A DNA stretch of 64,000 nt. Origin: Dromiciops gliroides (Eukaryota > Chordata > Mammalia > Microbiotheria > Microbiotheriidae). Where the stretch lies: positions 480,814,669 to 480,878,668 of the forward strand of contig NC_057862.1 of assembly GCF_019393635.1 (NCBI RefSeq). The letters are read 5' to 3'. A program made the translations under genes and the position numbers. Positions within the stretch are counted from its first letter, which is position 1. Each line of letters begins with the position of its first letter. The notes beneath the pieces were generated by a model that saw only the letters and a program-made list of their open reading frames with translations, had not been told where the DNA came from and did no database searches. Positions 32,400-44,679 of the stretch are shown here, in pieces.

Positions 32400-33795
32400 A
32401 GTTTGCTTTCTTTTGATTCAGTGTAGTTCAATTCCTAATTCATTAAACACCTAGTATATGCAAAGCTCTATGTCAGGTACTGAGGATAAAGTGACATAGA
32501 TGAAAAACAATATATTTTCAAAGAGGTTATTGACCAAACAGGAAATAAACAGATACCTCAAATAATAATGCTACAGAAGAGAATGCAATAAATACAAAGG
32601 AAAGGTAGGAAAAAAGGCAGGTTGGGAAGACAGACAATGATAAGGATAGGCCCAGGGATAAAGACTGCAATCGGCGTAGAAACCAAACTTGTGATTTCAT
32701 TGGTTTTAGGAACTTCTGGATGAAAAAAAAAAACTTCTACCAATATTGGACAGTATTTTCTCAATAGTTTATAATCATAGTGAGTTTCTTAGAGCAATGA
32801 GGGGTTAAGTTATTAATTTCTTAGAAATACACAGCCAGTATTGAGCAGAGGCAGATTAAAAGCCAGATTATCCTGGCACTGAAGCCATCTTTCTGTCTAC
32901 CATTCCACAATGCCAATTTAGGTAAATTACTAAGAATTTTCTAAAGGAAGAAATAACAGTCAACTGGGGGAAGTATTTACAGATAAATATGGTGCCTAAA
33001 TAAAGACTTATGGGATAGGAGACATCCCAAAAGATAATGATGGCAGGGAGTCCTTTCCAGGAATGATAGGTATGGTAAGCTAAAGATCAGAGCTAAAAGA
33101 GTTTGCATAAAAAGGGTAGGATGAATAATCATTCAATTTTGCTGAAACATTAAGTAGAAGAGGGATGATAGTATGGAATGTCTGAAAAGGTGAACCCAAG
33201 GCAGATCCTAGTAAGTCTTGAATAACAGGATCAAATGTTTATACTTGACTCTTTAAGAAATGGTGAGCAATTAGAAGTATGTTGAGAGAAGGCATGATTT
33301 TAAGGGTTTTTTTTTTTTTAGGAAGTTGAATTACTGTCATAAAGGGTGAATTAAAGTAGAGCGAAAAGGGGGAGCAGGAAGACTAGATTTTAGTCAGCAA
33401 CAATAGTATAGCTTAGAAGAAATGAAGGCATTAACCAGGATAATTGCAGTGGGATAGAAAAGAAAGGACTGAATAGAACAGTTTTGCTTATATAAAATTG
33501 AAAAGGTTTTACAAATCATTAGATGTAGAGTGAAAGAGAGTTAAGAATTGAGCTCATGATCATGACTGAATGTGAGGATAGTAGTGCCATCCTCTGGATA
33601 AGGAATGATGCTATCATCCAGAAAAAAAATAGTAGTTAAAATAGAAGTACAGGTCTAGAGGAATAAGTTAAGGAAGTTAGGTTTGGTCATGTTGAATTTG
33701 AGGTCCAGTAGTACATTAAGTTGAAAATATCTAGAAAATAATTGGTAATACAAGGCTGGAGTTCTGAGGGATGGCTGAAGTATAAATTATAAATT
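32400..33795 (-). mobile_element. L2 LINE remnant, about 1.4 kb
   Basis: Antisense of L2 ORF2 in order: 'attcattaaacacctagtat', 'aggcatgattttaagggttt', 'ttaaccaggataattgcagt', 'catgttgaatttgaggtcca'. Frames are destroyed. This L2 end-to-middle region recurs at 34.6-36.4 and 44.7-49.6 kb. Confidence 0.75.
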
Positions 33796-34599
33796 TTCAA
33801 ATAGTACCTGAGTTCAAATGTGACTTCAGATATTTCTTAGTCATGTGACCCTTGGAAAGTCACTTAACCTCTCTTACCTCAGTTGTAAAATGGAAATGAT
33901 AATAGGAATTATCTTACAGGGTTTTTGTGAGGATCAAATAAGAAATTAGGTGTAAACCACTTAGAACAATACCTGGAACAAGGTAGCCTCTATATAAATG
34001 CTTATTCCCTTTCCCTTCCCCTTTATTCATTTGCAGAGAGATAGATTTGAAGCCATAGAAATGAAAGATATCTTTTTCATGGATAGGTGAGAAAAATCAA
34101 GGTCAGGAGGGATGAAGGGGCTTACTTACCAAAGGTCATTTTACTAATTACCGTCAGAGTCAAGATTAATGCAAAGTTTTCTGCCACTGTGGTCTTGGGT
34201 AACTTGCTTAGCCTCTCTAGGTCACAATTTCCGAATCTGTAAAATGAAGATGTTCAACTAGTTGACTTCTGAGGTATTTTCTAGTTTTAGATCTAAAATC
34301 TGATGATCATATAAAGACCTAGTAGGATATACTCTCAAATATATCATGATAGACACCTTTCATGATTCTTAGTTTCTGAGGATATCATTCTTTTTCTCTT
34401 TCCAAGTAAATATATACAAACTAATGCTATCTCTTTTTGTTTCTTTTCAAAACAATATTTGGTCAATAAAACCTAAACCCTAATTTTCACTATGTTCAAT
34501 TTCTCATTTGCACTAAAATTTTATGTCTGAAGAGCCCCAGCTTTGGAATCAGAAGACATCAATTAATGCTTTGTTCTGATATGGAAGTCATTAATTATT
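33796..34599. repeat. Two MIR remnants and unassigned DNA
   Basis: A plus-strand MIR/THER at about 33,800-34,020 ('agtcacttaacctctcttac', 'ctctatataaatgcttattc') and a partial one at about 34,180-34,290. 34,300-34,600 unassigned. Confidence 0.55.
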
Positions 34600-36430
34600 T
34601 TACCTTTCACAAGCAATCAACTAACCAATCAACAAGTTTTATTCAGTGGCTTCTATGTGCTAAAACAGTGGTAGGTGCAACTGATAAAAATGCAAAGAAA
34701 AGAATGAAACAATCCCCACTCTTGCATAGCTTACATTCTAATGGAGGAAACAAGTATATGGATAGATAGTAGTAGTAGTAGGCTTCCACCAGTTGCGGAT
34801 AACCATGGATCAGGGTCTTGAAGAGCCACAGGCCACAGAGTGGCTGTGCAGTCCGATACGGGAGCCGCAGCTCCTGCCACAACGAGGACACTGGAAAACT
34901 GAGCTTTCTGCTGCCCCTCGGTTCCCGCATCTCATTTGTTTTTCTTCCTCCCAAGCTTGAAGGCCCATCTCAGCTGCACATAAGCTGCCCCTGAGTACTG
35001 AACTCCATCAGGTGCAGTCCTTGGCCATCTCCTCCCAGCTGCCAATGTCTATTCCCAGAGTCCTCAAGTCTCACTTGCATACATCTCTGTAGCGAAGCTG
35101 GGGGCTTCCAGTAGATCTTTGGCCTGAGACTAACTCACCATTGAGTAGGTCTTTAGGAATGCACCTCTCTTCCATGCGGTACACATGACTGAGCCACCAC
35201 AGCCGTCTTTGTTTCGGTAGCGTGTAGATGTTCGGAAGTTGTGCGCATTGGAGCACTTCTGTGTTGGTGATCCTATGTGACCAAGATATGCCAAGGATGC
35301 GCCAAAGACAGCACATGTGGAAGCTGTTAAGCTTCTTCTCTTGTCTAGTATATGTAGTCTATGTTTTGCTGCCATACGGTAAGGTACTCAGGACGCATGC
35401 TCTATAGACAGCAAATTTGGTTCGTCTTGTCAGTTTACTGTTTGCCCAGACACGCTTGGCAAGCTTAGCCATGGTTGAAGTAGCTTTCCAAATCCTCTGA
35501 TTGGATAGATAATAAAATAAAATCAATAAATACAACTATATACAAAGTATTTAAATGCAAGGGAGTTAGAAAGGCAGTGCTAGCAGTTAGGGGAATCAGG
35601 AAAGACTATGTGTAAAAGATGATCCTTGAGCTATGACTAAAGGAAGAGAGAAACTATGAAATTAGATGTAAGGCAAGAATAAATGTGAGACACGTGGAAT
35701 AGCCAGGGAAAAGGCAAACAGATAGGAGACATAGTGAAGACCATGTATACAAAACAGAGAGGTAAAATTTGGCTGCATTGAGGAGTTCAAGAGGAAGAGC
35801 AATGTCTAGTGAGTCTGGAGAGATCTCCATCTCACTTGGCAATAGCTTCACAGAAATTCAAGGGTCTATATTTGATCTTAGAAGCAATAAGAAGTTACTG
35901 GACTTGACTGAGTATGGAAGCCACATACTCAAATCTGATTTTAGAGAGCATTACTTTGACAACAGTACATAGGATGAGCTAAAGTAGAATGAGACAATTA
36001 AGGAATAATTAGGCAATGATACTTATTGGCTTGCCAAACATGGAAGTAATCTATAAGAGAGGCAATGTATGCCTAAACTAAGATGTTATCTATGTACGTG
36101 AACAGAAGGGATCAAAAACAAAAGACAAGAAAGAAGAAATGGCATGATATAGCAATTGATGAGTTAGGAGGAGGGAGAGAGTGAGAAACCCAGGATAATA
36201 TCAAGGTTTTACACCTGAAAGACTTGAAGAATGAAGTTACCTTCAACAGAAATAGTGAAGTTTGGAAAAAGGGGTGGGATTAGAGGAAAGATGATGACTT
36301 CAGACTTGGATATGATAAATTTAAGATACCTCTGAGACATCCAATTAAAAACACTCTATAGTCAATCTGTAAAACTTAAGAGATAGCCTGAAGTTGTAGA
36401 GATTAACAAGAGAGAATGTAGACGGGAAAA
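34600..36430 (-). mobile_element. L2 LINE remnant split by another LINE
   Basis: 34,620-34,768 ('cttacattctaatggaggaa') and 35,512-36,430 ('gaagttactggacttgactg', 'gatgacttcagacttggata') are consecutive antisense L2. A LINE insertion at 34,769-35,511 separates them. A 41-bp segment at 35,825-35,865 recurs at 36,998. Confidence 0.72.
34769..35511 (-). mobile_element. LINE with tandem-repeat tail: RT C-terminus plus zinc finger
   Basis: 743 bp, 5'-truncated, on minus. Frames show the non-LTR reverse-transcriptase C-terminal region: 'RILGISWSHRITNTEVL', then 'LWWLSHVYRMEERCIPKDLL' and 'GELVSGQRS'. Downstream is a Cys2-His2-like finger CPRCGRSCGSRIGLHSH, and then a (CTA)n tail instead of poly(A). 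A tandem-repeat tail suggests an RTE-like clade (family unverified). One or more frameshifts break it. The 10-bp duplication 'tggatagata' (34,759-34,768 and 35,512-35,521) bounds it. It is GC-richer and younger than the host L2. Confidence 0.82.
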
Positions 36431-37779
36431 GCCATTAATAAATCATAATTTCTCAGAGCTTGTTTCCTTTTCTATTTAAAAAAATACTAATCCTACTTAT
36501 TTCATAGGATTTTATGACTAAAGTTCCTTATAAACCTAAAAAACACTATATAAATTTGAGAAATGCTGCTATGTTATTTGTCCTCAGACCTGTGGTTTCA
36601 TTTATGTAGGGAACTGAAAGTGAGGAAACTTTGTCTAGAAATATATATATATAGCTACCTTCTCCATGGTAATTTTAGAAAGTTGATTCTCATGATTCAA
36701 GTTGAAGTGAATTTCCCAGGGTCATAACTGCTATTTTTCAGAGATGAGACTTGAATTCAAGTCTTCTTGACTTAGCTCTTTATCCATTATGCCATCCTGT
36801 CTTTCTATTATTATTATCATGCTAGATTAATTTTGAGAGATTCATCAAGTGTCTGTAGCTAGTAGATTAGAATGGCCTGTGTCATTGAATTATGAAAAAA
36901 AGTTTATATTCCACTATACTTAGTCTTTATTAGAATGCCCTGTGCATCCTCCCACTGACTAAATTAAATGGGATGCTGAACAGTGTTTTGTTCTGTACTC
37001 CATCTCACTCGGCAATAGCTTCACAGAAAGACAAGGGTATTGAATTTAAAAGAAGCTCAATCTCTCCTAAGCCACAAGAGCACATCTTGTAATGTCTATT
37101 AGTTTAGTAAAGCCATTCCAGGAATAGTAGTTACTCATTTTCTCAAGGATTTATTTGCATCACTTCATTAATTAGCAATTTTCTTTGTATCAAGTGGATT
37201 TAACTGGTTTAATAGACTAAAAATGGACCATTGGACTATTCAATTCTAGTTATTTTTATATTTATTCATGAGCAAGAAATGCTGTATGAGCATTTCCTAA
37301 GTGGAGGACACAATTTGGAATCCAGAGACTTTTCAAAAAAATGAAAAGGAAGGAAACAGAAATTTTGCTGTTTTTGGACTATAGGATTCTGGAAAGTAAT
37401 AGGTTACCTTCCTCAAAGAATTCAGCATCTTTCTCCTTTTCATCCCAACCACTGACATCATGTTGAATGTTTTTTGTCATCCATGGTAATTGTTCTTTAG
37501 CATACTGGCTTCACCATTTCTAAGCTTCCTACTTTGAATAACTTTTCATCTCATTTCATTTCAGTTACCCATAATTATGGCCACACTGTGGTACTTATCA
37601 GCACTTTTCATTGTTCTTCCTCTAAGATCATAAAAACTGATATTTTTCTCTGATTACAATTGATTATCAATTGAATTTATGTTATTCACTCATTTTACTT
37701 CATTGGTTTGAGTACCCAGTTTTTTCAGTACTTCCATCTTGTCCTTAGACACCCTTACAATTTGGAAGAGTGAATCAAT
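36431..37779. other. MIR fragments and unassigned DNA
   Basis: A MIR 3' part on plus at about 36,465-36,580 and an antisense MIR at about 36,690-36,815 ('gacttgaattcaagtcttct'). From 36,830 to 37,780 I recognise nothing, apart from the 41-bp duplicate at 36,998-37,038. Confidence 0.45.
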
Positions 37780-38690
37780 GAAAATCAAAGTGGAGGAAGG
37801 TGGCCTAAGAGTATAAGATCTCAAACTATATTACAGAGCAGTAATCATTAAAACAGTTTTCTTCTGGAAAAGATAAGGCAGATAGGTAGTGCAGTGGATA
37901 GAGTGCCAAGCCTAGAATCAGGAAGACCCGAGTTCAAATCTGAGTCAGACATTAGCTTTATAACCTTGCACAAGTCATTTAACCTTGTTTATCTCGGTTT
38001 CCTTATCTGTAAAATGAGCTGGATAAAGAAATGTCAAACCTTTCCACTACTTTTGGCAAGAAAACCCCCAAATTGGGTCACAAAGAGCCAGACTTGATTG
38101 ATTCTACTGAACAACTGGATAAGAAATAGAGAGGTTTGTCATTAGAATAGACTAGGTTCATGATATACAGAAGCCAGTGACCACCATAACACAGTGTTTG
38201 ATAAACCCCAAAATCCAAACCATTGGAGAAAAAAAATCACTATTCAACAAAAACTTTTAGGAAAACTAGAAAACAAGTTTAGCATAAACAAGGCATAGAT
38301 CAATATCTTAGAACATATGCTAATATATGTTAAAAATCGGTACATGATTTAAAAGTAATGGGTAGAACCATAAGCAAATTAGGGAACATTGGGGAAAAAA
38401 GTTACTTGTCAGATACATGGATAAAGGAAGAATTGATTACCAAAATAGAAAGGAGCATAGGAGGTAAAATGAATAATTCTGATGAAATCAAATTAAAAAA
38501 AAAGGTTTTGAGCAGAGAAAATGAATGTAGCCAATAATAGAAGAAACATTAGAGGAAAAGCAGGAAAATTACTGTGTTTCTCTGATAAAGGCTTAATTTT
38601 TCAAATATATGGGAAACAGACAGATTTATAAAAAATAAGAACCATTCACTAAATACAATATGGTCAAAGGATTTGTGCAGGAAATTTTAT
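37780..38690 (+). mobile_element. L1 ORF2 fragment
   Basis: Sense L1 ORF2: 'gatctcaaactatattacag', then after a SINE 'cagtgtttgataaaccccaa' and 'tctgataaaggcttaatttt'. It is cut off where an oppositely oriented L1 begins. Confidence 0.8.
37868..38118 (+). mobile_element. MIR-like CORE SINE, long form
   Basis: Complete sense copy: 'gtagtgcagtggatagagtg', 'gacccgagttcaaatctgag', 'tttccttatctgtaaaatga', and tail 'gggtcacaaagagccagact'. It is nested in the L1 ORF2 fragment. Confidence 0.85.
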
Positions 38691-38696
38691 TTTGTG

Positions 38697-39960
38697 TTCT
38701 ATTTTTTCATTTATTTAGAATTTTATTTCCCCCCAATTACATGTGAAAACAATTTTAATGCCCATTTTCAAAACTTTGTGTTCCAAATTCTCTTCCTCCC
38801 TTCTTCCCCAATCCCTCCCAGCTTAAGAACACAAGCAATACAATATATGCTATGCATGTGTAGTCATATTTCCATATTAGTTCAGGTTGTGAAAGAAAAC
38901 AGCCAAAAAAAATCTTGAGAAAAAGAAACTAAAAAAAAAAAAAGCTTCATTCTGTATATAGACACCGTCAGTTCTTTCTTTGGAGATGGATCACATGTTT
39001 TTTAAAGTCCTTCAGAGTTGTCTTGTATCATTCTGTTACTGAGAATAGCCAATTCATTCACAGCTGATCATCTTACAATATTGCTGTTACTTTGTATACA
39101 GTACATTTCATTTTGCATCAGTTCATGTAAGTCTTTCCAGGTTTTTCTGAGAGCACCCTGCTCATCATTTCACAGTTACTATTGCTAACAGAATATTCCT
39201 CCATCCTGTGCCCTCTCCATGTCATTTACTTTATTCTCTGTCTCCTTTCATGCTTTCCCTCCTCAAAGATGTTTTGCTGGTGACTGCCCCCTCCCCCAAT
39301 CTGTCCTTCCTTTTATCACCTCCCCCACCCCTTATCCTCTTCCACTCCTACTTTCCTGCAGGGTAAGATAGATTTCTATACCCAATCTAATGTGTATGTT
39401 ATTCCCTCTTTGAGCCAATTCTGATGAGAGTAAGGTTGATTTACTTCCAAGTACCTCCCCCATCTTCCCCTCCATTGTGTAAGCTTTTACTTGATTCTTT
39501 TATGTGAAATACTTTACCCTATTCCATCTCTCCCTTTCCCTTTCTACCAGTGAGTTCCTCTCTCACCCCTTAATTTTATTTTTTAAAGATATCATCCCTT
39601 CATATTCAACTCACACCTGTGCCTGCTGTCTAAATATACTCCATCCTGCTGCCCTAATAATGAGAAAGTTCTTCTGTGTTACAAGTATCATATTCCCAAG
39701 TAAGAATGTAAACAGTTTAAGCTTTTAATATTCCTCATGGATTTTTTTGTATTGTTTCCCTTTTTATGTTTCTATAGAGTCTTTTATTTGAAAGTAAAGT
39801 TTTCTATTCAGCTCATGTATTTTCATCAATAATGACTGAAAGTCCTTTCATTGAATGCCCATTTTTTCCCCCTTGAAAGATTATACACAGTTTTACTGGA
39901 TAGGTGATTCTTGGTTGTAATTCCAGTTGCTTTGCCCTACAGAATATCATATTATAATTT
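38697..39960 (-). mobile_element. L1 with nearly all of ORF2 deleted
   Basis: On minus: end of ORF1 (about 39,760-39,920), inter-ORF region (about 39,215-39,750), first bases of ORF2 ('gttagcaatagtaact'), then directly the last part of ORF2 ('aatgatgagcagggtgctct') and the 3' UTR to a poor A-tail. The deletion begins at the same place as in the copy at 13.15-15.0 kb but ends later. Confidence 0.8.
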
Positions 39961-39988
39961 TATCCTTACAACAACCTTTAGGGTTAGG

Positions 39989-40033
<45 letters not shown>

Positions 40034-40999
40034 TACAGAGGAGGAAACTGAGGCAAATAGTTTAAATGACTTAGCTAAGGTCACATAAAAATTGTCTGAG
40101 ATGGAATTAGAACTCAGGTCTTTCTGAATCCACATACATTACTCCCTTCAATATGCCACCTAGCTACCTTTACACACTGATTCCAAATTATAGAATAACA
40201 GAATACTGGGTGTAGAAGGGACATGAAGCACAAATTAGAGATCATATAGTCCAAAACAAAACTAAATAAGAACCACCAATATTGTATACCTGACACATGG
40301 TCATCCAAGCCTTTGCTTGAAGATTTCTAGTGAAAGGCTACCCATTACTCAATGGTAACTCCAAATGACCCAGAGGATAGACAACCTGGAGTCATAATTT
40401 TTTTACTTTCTCTCTCTTGTCCCAGTGTCTAATCTTAATTGTCAATGTCACTTCTATAATCTCTCTCCTAGGTAGGGTTTAATGTACAAGTTTAGTACCA
40501 AATGGGACTCAAATAACTAATGAGTTCATATAAAATGGATGCACATATTCCTACCAATGACCTGTTCCTGACACAGTTGTCTGAATTGTTAATATCTAGG
40601 AAACACCACTAAATATGCCCACAAAAATTTATGTCCTTCTTATACAATGGAAGGAACAGTGACATTCACCAAGACTGAGAAAACAGAAATATGGAGACAT
40701 AAATTAAAGAAGTAAAAAGGATCAGGAGTTGAAATTGTAGGTTCTTATCAGTTTATAATCCCCTCACTTCACCTAGGCATTTTTGTAGAAAAGGTCAGTA
40801 GTGTGAATGGACTTATTCTGGTGAACTAATCTAAGTGATTTGGTTTCACTAATCCAAGAAGTTATTTTTGGTCTTTATTAAATTGAATGGAAATGATATT
40901 TGTGGTTGCCAAGTGGGGATTATTGTAGGGACATGAGATAGAAAGGAAGAATTTCATATAATATTTAAAAGCCCTCAAGTGGGATAATTATTAAAACAT
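39961..40999. other. MIR (-) with (ATT)n, CR1/L3 scrap, unassigned DNA
   Basis: Antisense MIR at about 39,960-40,165 carries an internal (ATT)12-13 tract at 39,990-40,028. A CR1/L3 scrap lies at about 40,190-40,370 ('ccaagcctttgcttgaagat'). 40,400-41,000 unassigned. Confidence 0.5.
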
Positions 41000-42260
41000 G
41001 TCCCAATATATTTATTATTCTCTCCTTTATTCCCTTGCCAATATTCTATTTGAAGCCTTCATTAGTTCTTAGATGGGGTCCTTACCACAAGAGTCTTCTA
41101 ATTTGTCTCCCTACCCCATGTTTTTCCTTTCCCAATTCAACCCACAAACTGCTATGAGCAATGTTTTGAAATCCAGAAATCTGAATATGATATTGCCCTG
41201 CTCAGAAATTTTCTGAGGTATCCCCTTAGCCTGATAAAGATAGTCTTAACTTAAAGGGACCACAATTTTTCCCCAAACCACTGTTCTAGTCTTATTTATC
41301 ATAATGAACTCTTTCACTTTTATTCTTCATATTTGCATGTTAAATTGAATTATTTGTAGCTTTCTAGCATCTAAGAATTTATTCAATTTGTTTACTTCAT
41401 CTGCAATGGCTTTCTTACCCATGTACTCTTCTTACTGAATTCCTCTTCATACTTCAGTGGCCAACTCAAAAGTCTCTTCCTCCATGAGATCTCCACAGGT
41501 AAAAATGTTTTCTCCTCTTGACTCATGGGTTAATATTGAACACTTCTCTCCATCTCAGCTCCTATATGTAATGAGCTGACAAATCTTGCTTATTATACTT
41601 TCACAACAAACATTAGTTAAATCAACCCTCTTCTCTTTACTCATATAGTCTTCACTTTAGTTTAGGTTCTCATATGTTCTGACCTAGAATGCTTCAATAA
41701 CCTCCTAACTGTTCTTTCTACAGTTAGTCTGTTCCTTCTAACAATGCAATCTCCACACAGCTGCCCAAATCATATTTTTAAAACATAGATCTTAACAGAT
41801 CATCCTTCTCCTCAATTTTCCATGTCTCCCTATTGCTTTTAGGAAATAGTACAAAATTTATTCCCCTACTGGCTTTTAAAACAATCATAATCATAAACCC
41901 ATCTGTCTTTTCAACCTTATTCCAATCATATTACTCTGCCTCCTACCCTCTTCATTTCAGGCAACTGCCCACTACTCACTACTCAGCCCCAATACACAAT
42001 AGTCTATCTCCAGTTTCCATGACCTAGAACTGGAATAAACTTTTTCCTAACCTTGTACTTATAAAATCTCTAGTTTCATCAAAGCACATCTCAGATAATA
42101 TCTTTTAGTTATTACCATTCTCTCTTCTTTAAACCTTATTTACTTTATATTTCTTTTTGTACATGTTGTATTATATGCACAGCTTTTTTTTTTCACTTTT
42201 GTATTTTTAGGTCCCTATTTTAGGAGTTTAAACAAAGTAAGAGCTTAATAATTATTTTGA
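41000..42260 (+). mobile_element. Two consecutive L2/L3-type LINE 3' fragments
   Basis: About 41,040-41,560 and 41,640-42,250 both follow the same L2-type ORF2 C-terminal order in sense: 'aatttgtctccctaccccat', 'tccacacagctgcccaaatc', 'ctccctattgcttttaggaa', and a shared 3' region. Two copies in the same orientation suggest separate insertions or a tandem arrangement. Confidence 0.6.
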
Positions 42261-44180
42261 AGTGAATTAAATTAAAATGCTTTAGACACCTTCTTGATCT
42301 TTTAAATTCTACCTTGTATGAAGGCAGGTCTTATGTACCTCATTAGGCCGTGATAACAATGAAGGTAGGAACAGTACTTTTTCATTTCTCTGCCCCCAGA
42401 GTGCTTATTAAATAGCCAACAATTAAAAAAATATTTCTCAAATGAACCTTTTTAGGAAAGAATTTAACATAGAATATGCAAGTTAAAGCTGAATAACTGT
42501 TTTTGATGGTCTTGATTAAAATTTTAAATAATGTGAATTATTCATCCTCAAGTAGAGCTTACTGACTGATAGCTAGTTTCACACAAATTTTTTTTAATGG
42601 AAGGAAGTGTGTTCTTTTTAGCAACTTTGATTATCTAATCATTGAATATCTCATGTGGGAGGGACAGCTATAGAATCACAATATCTGGGAGTTAAAAAGA
42701 TCTAAGCAGCCATCTTGTTTAATCCATATCATAAAAGAATCTCCACTATAATATACTTGCCTTTTTTGAAAATATCAAAAGAAGATCCCATACTGCCTGA
42801 GGCAGTCCACTTTACATAGCAATAACTCTATGAGCAAGTTGCTTGTTACCCTAATATGAAATCTAAGTTAGCTTCTTTGGAAATTCAATCATTATTCCTG
42901 GTTCTTGAAGTTGGAGGTTACTCCATCTCCTGAGCAATTATCTACTCACTAACATAATTGGCAAATGTTTGTTGAGACTCTCTTAGAAGACATCCAGTGA
43001 GAAACTATCCACTATGACCTCTTACATCAGTCCAATCTCCATTTGTACAACTCTTAGTCTTAAGAAATTGTTCTTTACATAAATCCAAAATCTGTAAGAC
43101 TATATAATTAAGACTTATTTGAACTTTTCCATGAGAAAAAAAGAATTCCCCGAGATATGCATTATTGTGTTTTGCAGTTTTTTTAAAGTTTCTCCTTTTC
43201 CATTGCAATTTTCTTGCTTGAAGGTTATTCTTTATTCTACCTTGCTTTCCACAGAGTAGACACAAAAAGGAAACTGCTACATCTTCTGAAGGAACATTGT
43301 GTTTAGTTAGGCTCCACAAGATGTGGAACAAAACAAGAAACAGACCCTGTACCCAGTAAAAGTAAAAACCTTTGTTGGTGCAGATAGCAGGAGTCAAGAA
43401 GAAGTCATGTTGTTCTATTTTCTTAGATCTAAAGTTCTATTGCTCATATAAGTAACTTCCTGCTATATACACTGCCTGGGAAATCAATGGGAGCTATTCT
43501 GGTGAAAGGGGATGTTCTTTATACTTCCAACTAGAAAAATGTTTCAGAAACCAAAACCTGATATTTATATATTATTTTTTCCTTTTTTGTGAATGTTTGG
43601 CATTTCATTTTATCTTCCCCTCTACTTTTATTCTTAGGACCATAGTCTGCAATTGAGTGAATTGAATAATACTGATGTCCTCCATCTTGAGAAGGAGAGA
43701 TTGGTGGGTGGAGAAATGTTCTGATGCAGCACAGGAACCAAAAACTTAATGATAGAATAGTTGGGAGAAAGTAACTGGAATATACATTATGAAGATCAAG
43801 GGCCAAAGACTGAAAGGCCTATAAAGAAGGTCCAAATCAGGATTAGAACAAAGGTTGAGGAGAGTACTAAAAGGCAAGATTCAGGGTCAAGCTTTATGGG
43901 TTTGATACTGAGCTCAGCAAAATGATTTCAAGATGAACAAAGAAATTCTTCCATTATACATATTCTACAGATATATTTTTTATTCCTGTCCCTGTATAAG
44001 CAAACCTACTCTCTAGCATGGTCTTATATAAATAGCTTCTGGCTACAACTATCTTCATTGCCCTCTGTTCCATAGGTCTTCTATAAGTAGTAGCTGGCAA
44101 TATTTCTTCTCCAGAGGCAGTGTTTCTTCACATAAGGTCCCAGTTCAAGAACATCTAAAGCATTTATTCATCTTTAATTG
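42261..44180. other. CR1/L3 fragment and long unassigned stretches
   Basis: An antisense CR1/L3 piece at about 42,665-43,110 ('catactgcctgaggcagtcc', 'gaaattgttctttacataaa'). The rest, 42,260-42,650 and 43,110-44,180, has no recognised family. A 130-codon minus frame at 43,005-43,397 overlaps the CR1/L3 piece and matches no protein I know. Confidence 0.45.
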
Positions 44181-44679
44181 TATATATGTATATACATGTA
44201 TATATGTATATGTGTATGCTATTGAGTAATTTTCAGTCATGTCCAGCTCTTCATGACTCCATTTTAGATTTTCTTGGCAAAGATAATGGAGTATTTTGCC
44301 ATTTTTTTCTCTAGCTCATTTTACAAATGAGGAAACTGAGGCAAACAGGGTTAAGTTATTGGCCCAAGGTCACACAAGTAGTGTCTGAGATTGTATTTGA
44401 ATTCAGATCTTCCTGACTCTTGGCCTAGTGCTCTATCCATTCCAACACACATATGTGTGTATGTGTGAATACAAACATATATTTATATGTTTTTATATAT
44501 GTGTACATATGTGTGTTATATATACCTTCATACATATATGTGGAAACAGATTGAGATATATGCATACAGAATTTTATTTGAGTAAAATTTATTTCTTTTG
44601 TAGTAGCCTACATTTTATATCATGCATTATAATATTATTCTAAAAAGTCATCTATAGGCATCAACCAGGGTGCCAAAGG
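44181..44679 (-). mobile_element. MIR-like CORE SINE inside TATG/TA repeats
   Basis: The SINE (long form, antisense) spans about 44,215-44,450: 'tttcagtcatgtccagctct', 'ggtcacacaagtagtgtctg', 'gtgctctatccattcc'. Interrupted (TATG)n/(TA)n repeats lie on both sides (about 44,180-44,215 and 44,450-44,545). Confidence 0.78.

Noticed and set aside
34643-34954. 103-codon minus frame containing a run of Tyr
   Set aside because: Crosses the (CTA)n tail of the LINE into host L2; only its first part belongs to the LINE's zinc-finger end, in a shifted frame.
43005-43397. 130-codon minus-strand open frame
   Set aside because: Overlaps an antisense CR1/L3 remnant, shows no known domain or family resemblance, and its composition looks like chance AT-rich sequence.
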